Positions 1-7,854 of a stretch of 64,000 nt of DNA are shown here, one piece after another (positions within the stretch are counted from its first letter, which is position 1; each line of letters opens with the position of its first letter). Made by a program: the position numbers and the translations under genes. The DNA comes from Atopobiaceae bacterium (GTDB lineage Bacteria > Actinomycetota > Coriobacteriia > Coriobacteriales > Atopobiaceae): the NCBI GenBank assembly GCA_022655215.1, contig JALCUE010000001.1:930001-994000 (forward strand), written 5' to 3'. The notes beneath the pieces were generated by a model that searched no databases, was not told the DNA's origin, and saw nothing but the letters and a program-made list of their open reading frames with translations.

Positions 1-1
1 G

Positions 2-337
2 GACGACTACGGTGCCAGCTATGCCAAGGCCTTCCTCGACCAGGTCTACGCCCGCTGTGGCGTCCGCGCGGTCATCTACATGAGCCAGTCGGTGGCAAAA
101 CAGGATGGGTGGTCGGGCGTCTCCGACACCTACAAGCTCTGGGTCGCGAACTACGGCAAGGACGAGGCCACGGGATACCGCGACGCCACCACGAGCGGCA
201 GCCTCGGAAGCTGGGACGAGGCCACGATCTTCCAGTACACCAGCAACGGACGCCTTTCCGGGTGGGACGCGGGCCTCGACCTCAACAGGTTCTATGGCGA
301 CGCGGCCGCATGGGACAAGCTCGCGGCACGAAGCTAG
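2..337 (+). CDS. GH25 family lysozyme, C-terminal part (5' end outside window)
   Basis: The open frame enters at the left edge and ends at TAG 335-337, giving about 111 residues. The segments LWVANYG, TIFQYTSNGR and GLDLNRFYGD match the end of the glycoside hydrolase 25 (Cellosyl/muramidase) barrel, which cleaves the MurNAc-GlcNAc bond of peptidoglycan. The catalytic DxE region would lie upstream and is not visible, so activity and any signal peptide or wall-binding repeats cannot be judged. No further domain follows the catalytic fold, so any binding modules must be N-terminal. The next feature downstream is a tRNA pair with its own promoter, so this gene closes its transcription unit. Confidence 0.8.
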   Translation, partial: DDYGASYAKAFLDQVYARCGVRAVIYMSQSVAKQDGWSGVSDTYKLWVANYGKDEATGYRDATTSGSLGSWDEATIFQYTSNGRLSGWDAGLDLNRFYGDAAAWDKLAARS

Positions 338-398
338 GGGGAAACGAGGAGGAAGCGTCGGCCCTTCGCGAAACGTCTCGGTTTTCTCGTCTTGAGGC

Positions 399-427
399 TT
401 GCACCGACGGGACAAATCCCGTAGAGT
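399..427 (+). promoter_or_regulatory. Promoter of the tRNA-Gln/tRNA-Glu unit
   Basis: TTGCAC (399-404) and TAGAGT (422-427) are separated by exactly 17 bases, a good sigma-70-type pair, and lie about 40 bases before the first tRNA base. Confidence 0.65.
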
Positions 428-465
428 GTTTTCTCGCGCTGCAAGGCGTACAGGACTTCACCCTT

Positions 466-539
466 TGGGATGTCGTCTAATGGCAGGACAGCGGATTCTG
501 GTTCCGTCAATGGGGGTTCGACTCCCTCCATCCCAGCCA
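466..539 (+). tRNA. tRNA-Gln (anticodon CTG)
   Basis: A full cloverleaf is visible: acceptor 466-472 pairs with 529-535, the anticodon stem 491-495/503-507 encloses the loop TTCTGGT with anticodon CTG at 498-500, and the T loop is GTTCGACTC. CCA is encoded at 537-539. It reads CAG codons. Confidence 0.95.
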
Positions 540-555
540 AGTCCTGCGTACATAT

Positions 556-632
556 GGCCCGTTCGTCTAGCGGTTTAGGACGCCGCCCTCTCAAGGCGGA
601 GATCACCAGTTCGAATCTGGTACGGGCTACCA
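556..632 (+). tRNA. tRNA-Glu (anticodon CTC)
   Basis: The acceptor starts GGCCCGT at 556-562 and pairs with ACGGGCT (one G-U), followed by discriminator A and an encoded CCA at 630-632. The anticodon stem CCGCC/GGCGG (583-587/595-599) presents CTC at 590-592. It lies 16 bases after the tRNA-Gln and is presumably co-transcribed with it. Confidence 0.95.
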
Positions 633-639
633 AATGACA

Positions 640-675
640 TGCGGACCGGGAAGCGATTCCCGGCCCGCTTTTTCT
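640..675 (+). terminator. Rho-independent terminator of the tRNA unit
   Basis: A GC-rich stem (GCGG-CCGGGA against TTCCCGG-CCCGC, 641-668) is followed by TTTTTC, directly after the tRNA-Glu. Confidence 0.85.
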
Positions 676-695
676 TGTGGGGGCCTTCTCCCTCG

Positions 696-1067
696 TCAGC
701 CCATCGTGGCGAATATCATGAGGATGAGGATGACCGGCACCAGGGAGACGCAGGCCCCGACGATACCCATGGCCCCCATGACGCGACCGCCGCGAAGCGC
801 CACGGGAGAAGCGCCCTCCACGGCCAGCAGCGACCAGACGCCGAGGACGATCGCCAGAATCACCAGGGCGAGCCATGCGAACGGCAGCGCCGTCAGGGCG
901 ACGAAGCCGAGACCGTTTGCGAGGTCGTCGAACGCGAAGTACAGCGTGGGGAGCAGGTCTTGGCCCACCGAGCACGCGGAGAAGACGACGTAGGGACCCC
1001 ATCCGCACGCCAGGGAGGCGATTCCCATCCACCGCCTCCGAACCACCTTCGCCTGCGTGTCTTCCAT
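696..1067 (-). CDS. Small integral membrane protein of unknown function
   Basis: This 123-residue protein is not one I recognise. A short basic N-terminus (KVVRRRW) is followed by three to four hydrophobic stretches, roughly residues 15-35, 48-66, 67-84 and 96-122, so it is a polytopic membrane protein with hardly any soluble part. It resembles the small DUF4190-like proteins of actinobacteria in size and layout, but I see no diagnostic motif. A GGAGAGG ribosome site sits 6 bases before the ATG. It starts 22 bases after the cca stop codon on the same strand, so the two genes probably form one transcript; that gives no clear functional hint. Confidence 0.6.
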   Translation of the reverse strand: MEDTQAKVVRRRWMGIASLACGWGPYVVFSACSVGQDLLPTLYFAFDDLANGLGFVALTALPFAWLALVILAIVLGVWSLLAVEGASPVALRGGRVMGAMGIVGACVSLVPVILILMIFATMG

Positions 1068-1089
1068 CTACAGCCTCTCCTCCGCGACC

Positions 1090-2580
1090 TCAGCTCGACG
1101 CGATCGTGCCGTCGGCCAACGCGACCGTGATGGCATCGCGGTCGTTGGGGACGCGCCCCTCCATGACGGCGTCGAGAACGCGCGAGAGGGTCTCGCCCAC
1201 CTCGCGACCCGGCCTCATGTCGCATGCGGCCATGACGTCGGCGCCGCTCACCGCCAGGTCGCGGACGCGGAAGCACGCCCCCTCGGAGAGGACCTGGTCG
1301 AGGACGCGCTCGACCTCCTCGACCTCGAAGGCATAACCGCGATATGGCTGGGCCTTCGCGAGGGCGTCGGCTCGCTTGAGCACGAGGATCTCGTGGGCCA
1401 CCTTCCCTGTGAGGTCCTCGTCGGCATCCTGGAGGCGCCTGTCGAGGTCGGCGAGGAACTTGCAGACGGACTGTCTGCTCGCCTTGACGGGGCGGTCGTG
1501 GAGCCGCACCTCAACCACCGCCGGCCTCGTGATGGCCAGGGGGATGGCGAGGTCCCTCATGATGGAGTCGGTCATGCGGGCGCCCTCGGCGGGGTGTCCG
1601 AAGAAATGGCCCTGTCCGTTGGGGCCCACCGTGTAGCAGCGTGGCTTGGCGATGTCATGCAGCATGGAGGCCCACCTGAGACGCGCGGGCGCCTCCCCCT
1701 GCGTGATCGCCTCCATGGAGTCCATCACGTGGACCGTGTGCACGAGCACGTCATAGCAATGGTAGGGACTGTTCTGCTCGAACCCCGCGAGATGCCCCAG
1801 CGAGGGGATGGCCGCCGACATGACCTCGAGCTCGTTCATGAGGGCCCAGCCGGCCCTCCCCGAACCCAGGATGCCGCCCATCTCCGAGCCCACCCGCTCG
1901 CGTGCCACGTGAGCGAGCTCGGGCGCGGCCGCCGTGAGGGCGGACTGCGTGGCCTCCTCCACGACGAAGCCCATGCGACAGGCGAAGCGGACGGCACGGA
2001 GCACGCGCAGGGCGTCCTCCGAGAAGCGCGTCGCGGGGTCTCCCACGGCCCTGATCACGCCGGATACGAGATCGTCCCTCCCGCCGAACGGGTCGAGAAG
2101 ACCGCGCGTGGGGTGCCAGGCCATGGCGTTTATCGTGAAGTCCCTGCGGGCGAGGTCGTCCGTCACCGAGCTGACGAACGTGACGGAGTCGGGATGGCGC
2201 ATGTCGGTGTAGGTGCCCTCGACGCGATAGGTGGTGACCTCGACGGGCTCGCCGTCGACGACGGCGGTGATGGTCCCATGGGCCGTCCCCGTCTCGTGGA
2301 CGTCGATGCCGGCGGCCTCGAGCGCGGCCTTCGCGTCGGGCCAACGGGCGCTCGTGGTCACGTCGACGTCATGGGAGGGACGGCCGAGGAGCGAGTCGCG
2401 GACCCAACCGCCCACGGCCCATGCCTCATGACCCGCCGACTCGAGGACGTCGAGCACGCGGGCGCCATACGCAGGAAGCTCAAGGGGGCCCTCCACGAGA
2501 TGTGCCACGACTCCCCCGTCCAGGACATGTCGGATGCCGCGCGACCTCGCACGGCCGATTGTCTCGAAGTATAGCGCCAA
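1090..2580 (-). CDS. cca: CCA-adding tRNA nucleotidyltransferase with HD domain
   Basis: The enzyme adds or repairs the CCA end of tRNAs using CTP and ATP. In the 496 residues the class II nucleotidyltransferase head shows GGWVRD (57-62) and the metal-binding DVDV (71-74), then RRDFTINAM (145-153) and the RFSEDALRVLR segment near 185-195 that fits the neck and template helix. A C-terminal HD domain carries the MLHDIAKP motif (HD at 308-309), as in many bacterial CCA enzymes with phosphohydrolase activity. Both tRNAs in this window already encode CCA, so here the enzyme may mainly repair ends. The first ~35 residues precede the conserved head; a later start cannot be excluded. Confidence 0.93.
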   Translation of the reverse strand: MALYFETIGRARSRGIRHVLDGGVVAHLVEGPLELPAYGARVLDVLESAGHEAWAVGGWVRDSLLGRPSHDVDVTTSARWPDAKAALEAAGIDVHETGTAHGTITAVVDGEPVEVTTYRVEGTYTDMRHPDSVTFVSSVTDDLARRDFTINAMAWHPTRGLLDPFGGRDDLVSGVIRAVGDPATRFSEDALRVLRAVRFACRMGFVVEEATQSALTAAAPELAHVARERVGSEMGGILGSGRAGWALMNELEVMSAAIPSLGHLAGFEQNSPYHCYDVLVHTVHVMDSMEAITQGEAPARLRWASMLHDIAKPRCYTVGPNGQGHFFGHPAEGARMTDSIMRDLAIPLAITRPAVVEVRLHDRPVKASRQSVCKFLADLDRRLQDADEDLTGKVAHEILVLKRADALAKAQPYRGYAFEVEEVERVLDQVLSEGACFRVRDLAVSGADVMAACDMRPGREVGETLSRVLDAVMEGRVPNDRDAITVALADGTIASS

Positions 2581-2645
2581 GGTGCTCGCGGGCGCGCACG
2601 GGAGGGAGTCGCACTCCGCGTGCTATCCTGCAATTCGTATGCGTT

Positions 2646-2676
2646 GGCACGTCCGACGGAGAATCCGGGACGTGCC
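2646..2676 (+). promoter_or_regulatory. Stem-loop in the leader of the pepC operon
   Basis: GGCACGTCC (2646-2654) and GGACGTGCC (2668-2676) form a perfect 9-bp inverted repeat around 13 bases, between a possible -10 box TATCCT (2624-2629) and the start at 2753. There is no T run after it, so it may be an operator or leader structure; its role is unknown. Confidence 0.45.
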
Positions 2677-2752
2677 TTGCCACGAAAGAGACGACACGGT
2701 TGCAGACGGCTCCAGGGGCACCCCGTCCCAGGCCCGTCGGAAGGAGTGCGGC

Positions 2753-4111
2753 ATGGACGAGATGACCTCGATCACCAGTGAAGACATCGCGAGTTCGAGG
2801 GAGGGCTTCTCGGCCGACCGCTGCGCGCAGGTCGCCAAGAACGCCGCGTGTGCCCAGGGGCTGCGCGCCGTGGCCCGCGTCCCCGAGGCCGTGGCCGCCA
2901 ACGCCATGACCTTCGACGTCGAGGTCAAGCAGGGCGAGCGCACCAACCAGGAGCACTCGGGCCGCTGCTGGATGTTCGCCTCGCTCAACACCATGCGCTT
3001 CCGCACCATCGAGCGCTACGGCCTGAAGACGTTCGAGCTCTCGCAGGCCTATCCGCTGTTCTGGGACAAGCTCGAGAAGGCCAACTGGTTCCTCGAGCAG
3101 ATCCTCGACACCCTGGACGAGCCGCTCTCCGGCCGCGTCCTGGCGTTCCTCCTCTCCGACCCCGAGGGCGACGGCGGCCAGTGGGACATGTTCCGCGGCC
3201 TCGTGCGCAAGTACGGCGTGGTGCCCAAGGAGGCCATGCCCGAGACCGCCTGCTCCAGGAACACCGCCGACCTTGACCGCTACCTCACCCGCTACCTGCG
3301 CGGCTGCGCGCGTCGTCTACGCGAGACGGCCGAGGCGGGGTCCGGCACCGAGGACCTGCGCGCCATGAAGAAGGAGATGCTCGACGACGTCTACCACATC
3401 TGCGCCACCTGCTTGGGCGAGCCGCCGGCGACGTTCGACGTCCGCCTGAGGGACAAGGACGACAAGCTGGTCCTGTCGGGCACCTTCACGCCGCAGGAGT
3501 TCTTCTCCGAGGCAGTGGGGATGGACGTCGACGACTACGTGAGTCTCATCAGCGCGAACACCGCCGACAAGCCGTTCGACCACACCTACACCGTGGCCCG
3601 TCTGGGCAACGTCGTCGAGGAGGGTGGCGTGCGCTACCTCAACCTCGCGGTCGACGAGCTCAAGCGTCTCGCCATCGCCCAGCTCAAGGACGGCCTGCCG
3701 GTCTGGTTCGGCTGCGACGTGAGCCAGAGCTACCTCAAGGACGAGGGGATCATGGACCCCGCCGCCCTCGACATCGACGGTCTTCTCGGCTTCCCCGTCG
3801 AGACCTGCCTCGACCGCGCCCAGCGCCTCGACTACGGCGAGTCGGTCATGACCCACGCCATGGTGCTCGAGGGCGTGGACCTGGACGCCGACGGCAAGCC
3901 CACCCTCTGGAAGGTGGAGAACAGCTGGGGCGACGACCACGGCAGGAAGGGTTTCGACACCCTCACCGACGCCTGGTTCGACGAGTACGTCTACCAAGTG
4001 GTGGTCGACAGGAAGTACCTGAGCGACGAGCAGCGCCGCATATATGACACCGAGGAGCCCACCGTCCTGGAGCCGTGGGACCCCATGGGCACGCTCGCGA
4101 CGACCCGATAG
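2753..4111 (+). CDS. pepC: Aminopeptidase C (bleomycin hydrolase family, C1B), copy 1
   Basis: A cytoplasmic papain-fold cysteine aminopeptidase of 452 residues that would trim residues from the N-terminus of peptides. The catalytic cysteine is C72 in SGRCWMF, the histidine H368 in MTHAMVLEG and the asparagine N390 in VENSWG; the Gln of the oxyanion hole is Q66 in TNQEH. The ATG at 2753 is chosen because AAGGAG lies 6 bases upstream and the protein then aligns with the usual PepC length; the frame is open further upstream without a good site. A close paralogue follows 11 bases downstream, and a peptide ABC importer lies elsewhere in the window, which fits peptide scavenging. Confidence 0.93.
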   Translation: MDEMTSITSEDIASSREGFSADRCAQVAKNAACAQGLRAVARVPEAVAANAMTFDVEVKQGERTNQEHSGRCWMFASLNTMRFRTIERYGLKTFELSQAYPLFWDKLEKANWFLEQILDTLDEPLSGRVLAFLLSDPEGDGGQWDMFRGLVRKYGVVPKEAMPETACSRNTADLDRYLTRYLRGCARRLRETAEAGSGTEDLRAMKKEMLDDVYHICATCLGEPPATFDVRLRDKDDKLVLSGTFTPQEFFSEAVGMDVDDYVSLISANTADKPFDHTYTVARLGNVVEEGGVRYLNLAVDELKRLAIAQLKDGLPVWFGCDVSQSYLKDEGIMDPAALDIDGLLGFPVETCLDRAQRLDYGESVMTHAMVLEGVDLDADGKPTLWKVENSWGDDHGRKGFDTLTDAWFDEYVYQVVVDRKYLSDEQRRIYDTEEPTVLEPWDPMGTLATTR

Positions 4112-4122
4112 GAGACCACAGG

Positions 4123-5595
4123 ATGGAAGACGAGAACGGCATGGGCTGCATAACCACCGACTCCGACGCGTGCCTCGCCACGACTTGGGGCGACGAGCTC
4201 GCGGAGGGCTTCTCGGCCGACCGCGGGAACCGCGTCGCCAGGAACGCGGTCACGTCGATGGACGTCATGAAGGCCGCGCGCGACCAGTCGACCCTGCGCA
4301 CCTATCACGACACCTACGGCGTCTCGCTCAAGACCGCCAAGACCGTGACCAACCAGCGCCATTCCGGCCGCTGCTGGATGTTCTCCACGATGAACGTGGC
4401 GAGGTCCGAGGCCATGCGCAGGCTCGACGTGGACGACTTCGAGTTCTCGCAGGTCTTCGGCATGTTCTACGACAAGCTCGAGAAGGCCAACGTCTTCCTC
4501 GAGAACATCATCGCGACCGCCGAGCGTCCCGTGGACGACCGTGTGGTGTCGCTGTTGCTGGACTCCCCCGTCCCGGACGGCGGCGAGTGGCGGTTCTGCG
4601 CGAACCTCATCACCAAGTGGGGACTCGTCCCCAAGGCCGACATGCCCGAGACCGCGTGCTCGAAGGACTCGACCCAGATGAACGGGCATCTCTCGCGCCT
4701 GCTGCGCCGGGATGCGCTCACGCTGCGTCGCGCGGCAGCCGACGGCGAGGGCGTGGAGGGGCTTCGCGGGCGCAAGGTCGCGATGATGGCCGACGTGCAT
4801 CGCGTGCTCTGCTGCTGCCTCGGCGAGCCGCCGGCGACCATCGACCTCGAGGTCGAGGTGGGCCCGCATGCGGACGTGCCGGCCGAGAAGGTCTCCGCGC
4901 AGCTTCCCAAGGATGACGACGCCGACGACAAGCCCCGTCGCGTGCTTCGCGACGCCAAGATCACGCCGCGTCAGATGGTGGAGCGCTATGTGGGCTTCGA
5001 CGCGGCTGACTACGTCGAGCTCATCTCCGTGCCCGGCGACACGCGCCCCTTCGGACACGCCTTCGGCGTGCGCTGGTTCGACACGGTCGAGGGAGGTCGA
5101 CCCTGCCGCTTCCTGAACGAGCCGATCGAGGTGCTGGAGGACGCCGCGGTGGCGTCGCTCGAGGCGGGGCATCCCCTCTACATGGGCTGCGACGTGGGTC
5201 AGTGCTTCCCTCGCCACACCGAGGACTTCCCCGGCGTGATCGCGCTCGACGGCATGGACGTGGAGGGTCTGTTCGACGTCCAGCTCGACATGGACAAGGC
5301 CGACATGTACGACATGCGCGAGAGCAGCATGACCCATGCCATGACGTTCCAAGGCGTCGAGGTCGGCGATGACGGTCGTCCCGCCGCGTGGCGCGTGGAG
5401 AACAGCTGGGGCAAGGAATCGTGCAAGGACGGCTACATCGTGATGAGCGGCGACTGGTTCCGCCTCTACGGCGGCAACGTCGTGGTACGTCGCGAGTTCG
5501 TTCCCGATGACGTGCTCCATGCCTGGGACACCGCAAAGCTCGAGATGCTCGAGCCCTGGACGCCCCTCGCCATGGCCGTGCGCTGCGACGGCTGA
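4123..5595 (+). CDS. pepC: Aminopeptidase C (bleomycin hydrolase family, C1B), copy 2
   Basis: This 490-residue protein is a second C1B aminopeptidase, encoded 11 bases after the first with its AGGAG overlapping the preceding stop codon. The triad is intact: C84 in SGRCWMF, H405 in MTHAMTFQG and N427 in VENSWG. Compared with copy 1 it has about 12 extra N-terminal residues and an insertion of some 25 residues near 245-285 rich in Asp, Pro and Lys, so the two are diverged paralogues with possibly different peptide preference rather than a recent duplication. The C1B family usually assembles as a hexamer with the C-terminus reaching into the active site; the tail ends in Gly here. Confidence 0.93.
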   Translation: MEDENGMGCITTDSDACLATTWGDELAEGFSADRGNRVARNAVTSMDVMKAARDQSTLRTYHDTYGVSLKTAKTVTNQRHSGRCWMFSTMNVARSEAMRRLDVDDFEFSQVFGMFYDKLEKANVFLENIIATAERPVDDRVVSLLLDSPVPDGGEWRFCANLITKWGLVPKADMPETACSKDSTQMNGHLSRLLRRDALTLRRAAADGEGVEGLRGRKVAMMADVHRVLCCCLGEPPATIDLEVEVGPHADVPAEKVSAQLPKDDDADDKPRRVLRDAKITPRQMVERYVGFDAADYVELISVPGDTRPFGHAFGVRWFDTVEGGRPCRFLNEPIEVLEDAAVASLEAGHPLYMGCDVGQCFPRHTEDFPGVIALDGMDVEGLFDVQLDMDKADMYDMRESSMTHAMTFQGVEVGDDGRPAAWRVENSWGKESCKDGYIVMSGDWFRLYGGNVVVRREFVPDDVLHAWDTAKLEMLEPWTPLAMAVRCDG

Positions 5596-5607
5596 CGGGA
5601 GGACTCC

Positions 5608-6213
5608 ATGGTCGAGAACGTGGTCTTCGACATGGGCAACGTCCTGCTCAGGTGGGACCCGCCGTTCTTCTCGCGCCTGTTCACGGACGATGAGGCCGAC
5701 GCCGAGCTCATCCGCCTAGCGCTGTTCGACGCGCCCGAGTGGCCGTTGCTCGACGCTGGCGCCATCTCCGAGGACACGATGGAGCGGATCGGTGAGCTCA
5801 GGCTTCCCGAATCGGAGAGGGACCGTCTCTCCCCCACGCTCCGTCGCACCTTCGCCGAGTGGGACCTCCACCAGCAGAGGATCCCGGAGACCAACGCGCT
5901 GGTGGAACGGCTCCATGCCGAGGGCACGGGATGCTACCTGCTCACCAACGCGGGGATGCGATTCAGCCGGCAGCGTGGCAACATTCCCTGCGCAGACGTG
6001 ATGGACGGCATCGTGGTCTCGGCCTGCGAGCGGCTCATGAAGCCAGACCCCGCGATCTACCTCCTGCTATGCGAGCGCTACGGCATCACGCCGGAGAGTT
6101 GCCTGTTCGTGGATGATGGCCCGAGGAACGTGGACGGGGCGATGAGGGCCGGGATGCGCGGCTTCGTGTTCGACGGCGACGTGGACGCGTTGGAGGCCGC
6201 CATCCGAGCGTGA
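5608..6213 (+). CDS. HAD-superfamily phosphatase, YihX-like
   Basis: A 201-residue cytosolic HAD hydrolase. Motif I is VFDMGNVLL with nucleophile D8; the second acid is replaced by Gly as in YihX-type enzymes that remove phosphate from glucose-1-phosphate or related small sugars. Motif II is TNAG (113-116), motif III K145 in LMKPDP and motif IV FVDDGPRNV (167-175). The helical cap lies between residues 17 and 95. It starts 12 bases after the second pepC with GGAGG upstream and is probably the last gene of that operon, although a link between the phosphatase and the peptidases is not obvious. The substrate is not predictable from sequence alone. Confidence 0.82.
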   Translation: MVENVVFDMGNVLLRWDPPFFSRLFTDDEADAELIRLALFDAPEWPLLDAGAISEDTMERIGELRLPESERDRLSPTLRRTFAEWDLHQQRIPETNALVERLHAEGTGCYLLTNAGMRFSRQRGNIPCADVMDGIVVSACERLMKPDPAIYLLLCERYGITPESCLFVDDGPRNVDGAMRAGMRGFVFDGDVDALEAAIRA

Positions 6214-6291
6214 GGGCCCCCGGCCCGCGGAAGCCCTCGCCGCGGAGAATGCGTTCGCGAGCCCGAGACGCTCCCCTGACCGCTGTTGCCG

Positions 6292-6422
6292 GTTTCTTTC
6301 GATAGGAGCATGAGAACCTCCCTCGCGAAGGCGCGCTGGGAGGTTCTAACTTATATATGGCGAGCTAGATTGATTGTGCATGAAACTCTTAACCAGAAGA
6401 GTATGCTCCTATCGAAAGAAAC
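6292..6422. repeat. Inverted-repeat element 1 (20-bp arms, 91-bp core)
   Basis: The arm gtttctttcgataggagcat (6292-6311) is repeated as a perfect reverse complement at 6403-6422, with 91 bases between. The core differs from that of the matching element at 7669-7799 although its length is identical. It is AT-richer than its surroundings (for example TTATATATGG at 6351-6360) and contains an internal 10-bp hairpin (6313-6347). The element lies between the HAD gene end and the DUF559 gene end. No transposase, target duplication or open frame is seen in it. Confidence 0.85.
6313..6347. terminator. Hairpin inside element 1, possible terminator
   Basis: AGAACCTCCC (6313-6322) pairs perfectly with GGGAGGTTCT (6338-6347), and CGCG/CGCG extends the stem inside the loop. 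It lies 100 bases after the HAD gene. Only TAACTTATAT follows, so it may stop transcription from the left or be part of the element's own structure. Confidence 0.5.
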
Positions 6423-6504
6423 TGACCAACTCGCGGGTTGGCCGTAGGACGCCCGCGGGGTGGTCCGGGGTGGTCCGTGGATTTGCACGCAGGCCTGACC
6501 AGGT

Positions 6505-7524
6505 CTAGACCAGGAATCCCCTGCATCCCGGATCGAACAGCAGCCTCCTGAGACGCAGACGACGCTCGTCAAGACCAGCCGACTGGGCGCGGCGCCTCAC
6601 GCCCAGACGTCTCTCGAGCACCGCGGCGACCTGTTCCATCATGCCGTGGCTCATGATCTGGGCGCCCGTCACCGTAATGACGTCATAGCCCATATCCTTG
6701 AGCGCATTCCTCCTGTTGGCATCCATCGCTATGGCGGGGGCGGAGGCGTGCCAGCTGGCGCTGTCATACTCGACGACGAGACGCTTCTCCTCCCATAGCA
6801 GATCTCCTCTGACCGAGCCTCTCCCCATGATCTTGGCAGCGGCGCCGCTCAACTCGATCGGGGCATTCAACACGGGTCGGGGAAGTCCGAACCCTCCAAG
6901 CCGCCTGGGCATGCTCAGGAGCATCGTGAGCTGGGTCTCCTTGGGTGAGGCGGACCCCTCGATTACGTGCGCGATCGCACGGCGTCCGTTCTTGGCCCCG
7001 GGCGATCCGGCCCACTCGGCAAGCGCGGACTCTATGTCACCGACACTGGTGAGGGGTTTGCGTCGCGGAAGCTCGGGCCCAGTCGTCCTTGACACGAACC
7101 CTCCGCAAAGTTCGAAGCCCGCCTCGATGAGCTGCTCGAGGGGAAGGACCTTCGCTAGCTGTACGAAGCAGAGCTCAGGTGAGGAGACGAAGAGCCGATT
7201 CCCGATACGCGCGAAGGACCCATTCGGCAATGCGCGACTGACCTGATGCCTCCTTAACCTCCCATCGTCAGAGCCATGCAGACCGTGCCAGACAAGCACG
7301 TTGACCGGCAGGTGAGGAGACGTGGCGAAGTCAGGAAGGGCTTCCAGGACGTCTCGCATGCTCGGAGTGGAGCCAAGGTAGTCCGCGAGATATGAGCGTT
7401 CGTCAAGACGGCACGGCGCCGGAGAGACGTCGCCGCTCCTCTCGGCAGCGTCCCGTGACCCCAGTGGGTTCCCGACGCGTCCCCAGTATTCGAATGCCGT
7501 TTGTCCGCACAGAAAGGTAGCCAT
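6505..7524 (-). CDS. DUF559/Vsr-like nuclease-fold protein
   Basis: The 339-residue protein has an N-terminal region I do not recognise (1-190) and a C-terminal stretch that fits the PD-(D/E)xK-type DUF559 domain: E196 in SPKET, D241 in RGDLLWEEKRL, then E252 and D254 in VVEYDS, followed by a charged helix (NRRNALKDMGYDVI) and a final strand with ITVTGAQI. Such proteins are common and scattered in actinobacteria and are suspected nucleases; no substrate is established. The ATG at 7522-7524 is chosen because GGGAG precedes it by 9 bases; a GTG nine codons earlier is possible. The gene is bracketed by two matching inverted-repeat elements and is the most transfer-like gene of the window. Confidence 0.6.
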   Translation of the reverse strand: MATFLCGQTAFEYWGRVGNPLGSRDAAERSGDVSPAPCRLDERSYLADYLGSTPSMRDVLEALPDFATSPHLPVNVLVWHGLHGSDDGRLRRHQVSRALPNGSFARIGNRLFVSSPELCFVQLAKVLPLEQLIEAGFELCGGFVSRTTGPELPRRKPLTSVGDIESALAEWAGSPGAKNGRRAIAHVIEGSASPKETQLTMLLSMPRRLGGFGLPRPVLNAPIELSGAAAKIMGRGSVRGDLLWEEKRLVVEYDSASWHASAPAIAMDANRRNALKDMGYDVITVTGAQIMSHGMMEQVAAVLERRLGVRRRAQSAGLDERRLRLRRLLFDPGCRGFLV

Positions 7525-7668
7525 GTACCGATTCTCCCAGACGGGACGCACGAACCTGACTAGGAGTCACGCGATTCGGCGGACGAGACGAAGTCGGTGG
7601 CGGCCAACGGACGGGCAAGCTCGAGAAGCCGGCGGGGAATGATCCGCTCGAACCTTGGCCTCTCGCCC

Positions 7669-7799
7669 ATTTCCTTCGATAGGAGCATAGTCCTGCTAGT
7701 ACGATACGTTATGTCTCGTATTCTGCCAGCGTATATGTGTTTTCGAATCTTCAGCGAACGGCTCCGCGGGAATGAAAACATGCTCCTATCGAAAGAAAT
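7669..7799. repeat. Inverted-repeat element 2 (20-bp arms, 91-bp core)
   Basis: Arms at 7669-7688 (atttccttcgataggagcat) and 7780-7799 (reverse complement with one mismatch) are the same repeat as in element 1, again exactly 91 bases apart. The core is unrelated in sequence to core 1 but is also AT-richer, has GTATATGTG at a similar offset and a short hairpin (7700-7720). It lies 145 bases upstream of the DUF559 start codon and could carry its promoter. Confidence 0.85.
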
Positions 7800-7800
7800 G

Positions 7801-7836
7801 TGCACGCACGGCAGCGCACGCACGTACGCACGCACA
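7801..7836. repeat. Alternating GCAC/CGCA tract
   Basis: About 36 bases made largely of GCAC/GTAC units in alternating purine-pyrimidine order, directly next to element 2 and after the YigZ stop codon. No coding frame uses it. Confidence 0.6.
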
Positions 7837-7854
7837 GAGAGGAAGAGAGGGTCC

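Noticed and set aside
1057..2574. Plus-strand 505-codon frame over cca
   Set aside because: Antisense shadow of cca with His/Arg/Gly-rich non-conserved sequence.
6292..7799. The repeat-bounded island as a classic insertion sequence or composite transposon
   Set aside because: No transposase, no flanking target duplication, and each end is itself a complete inverted-repeat pair.
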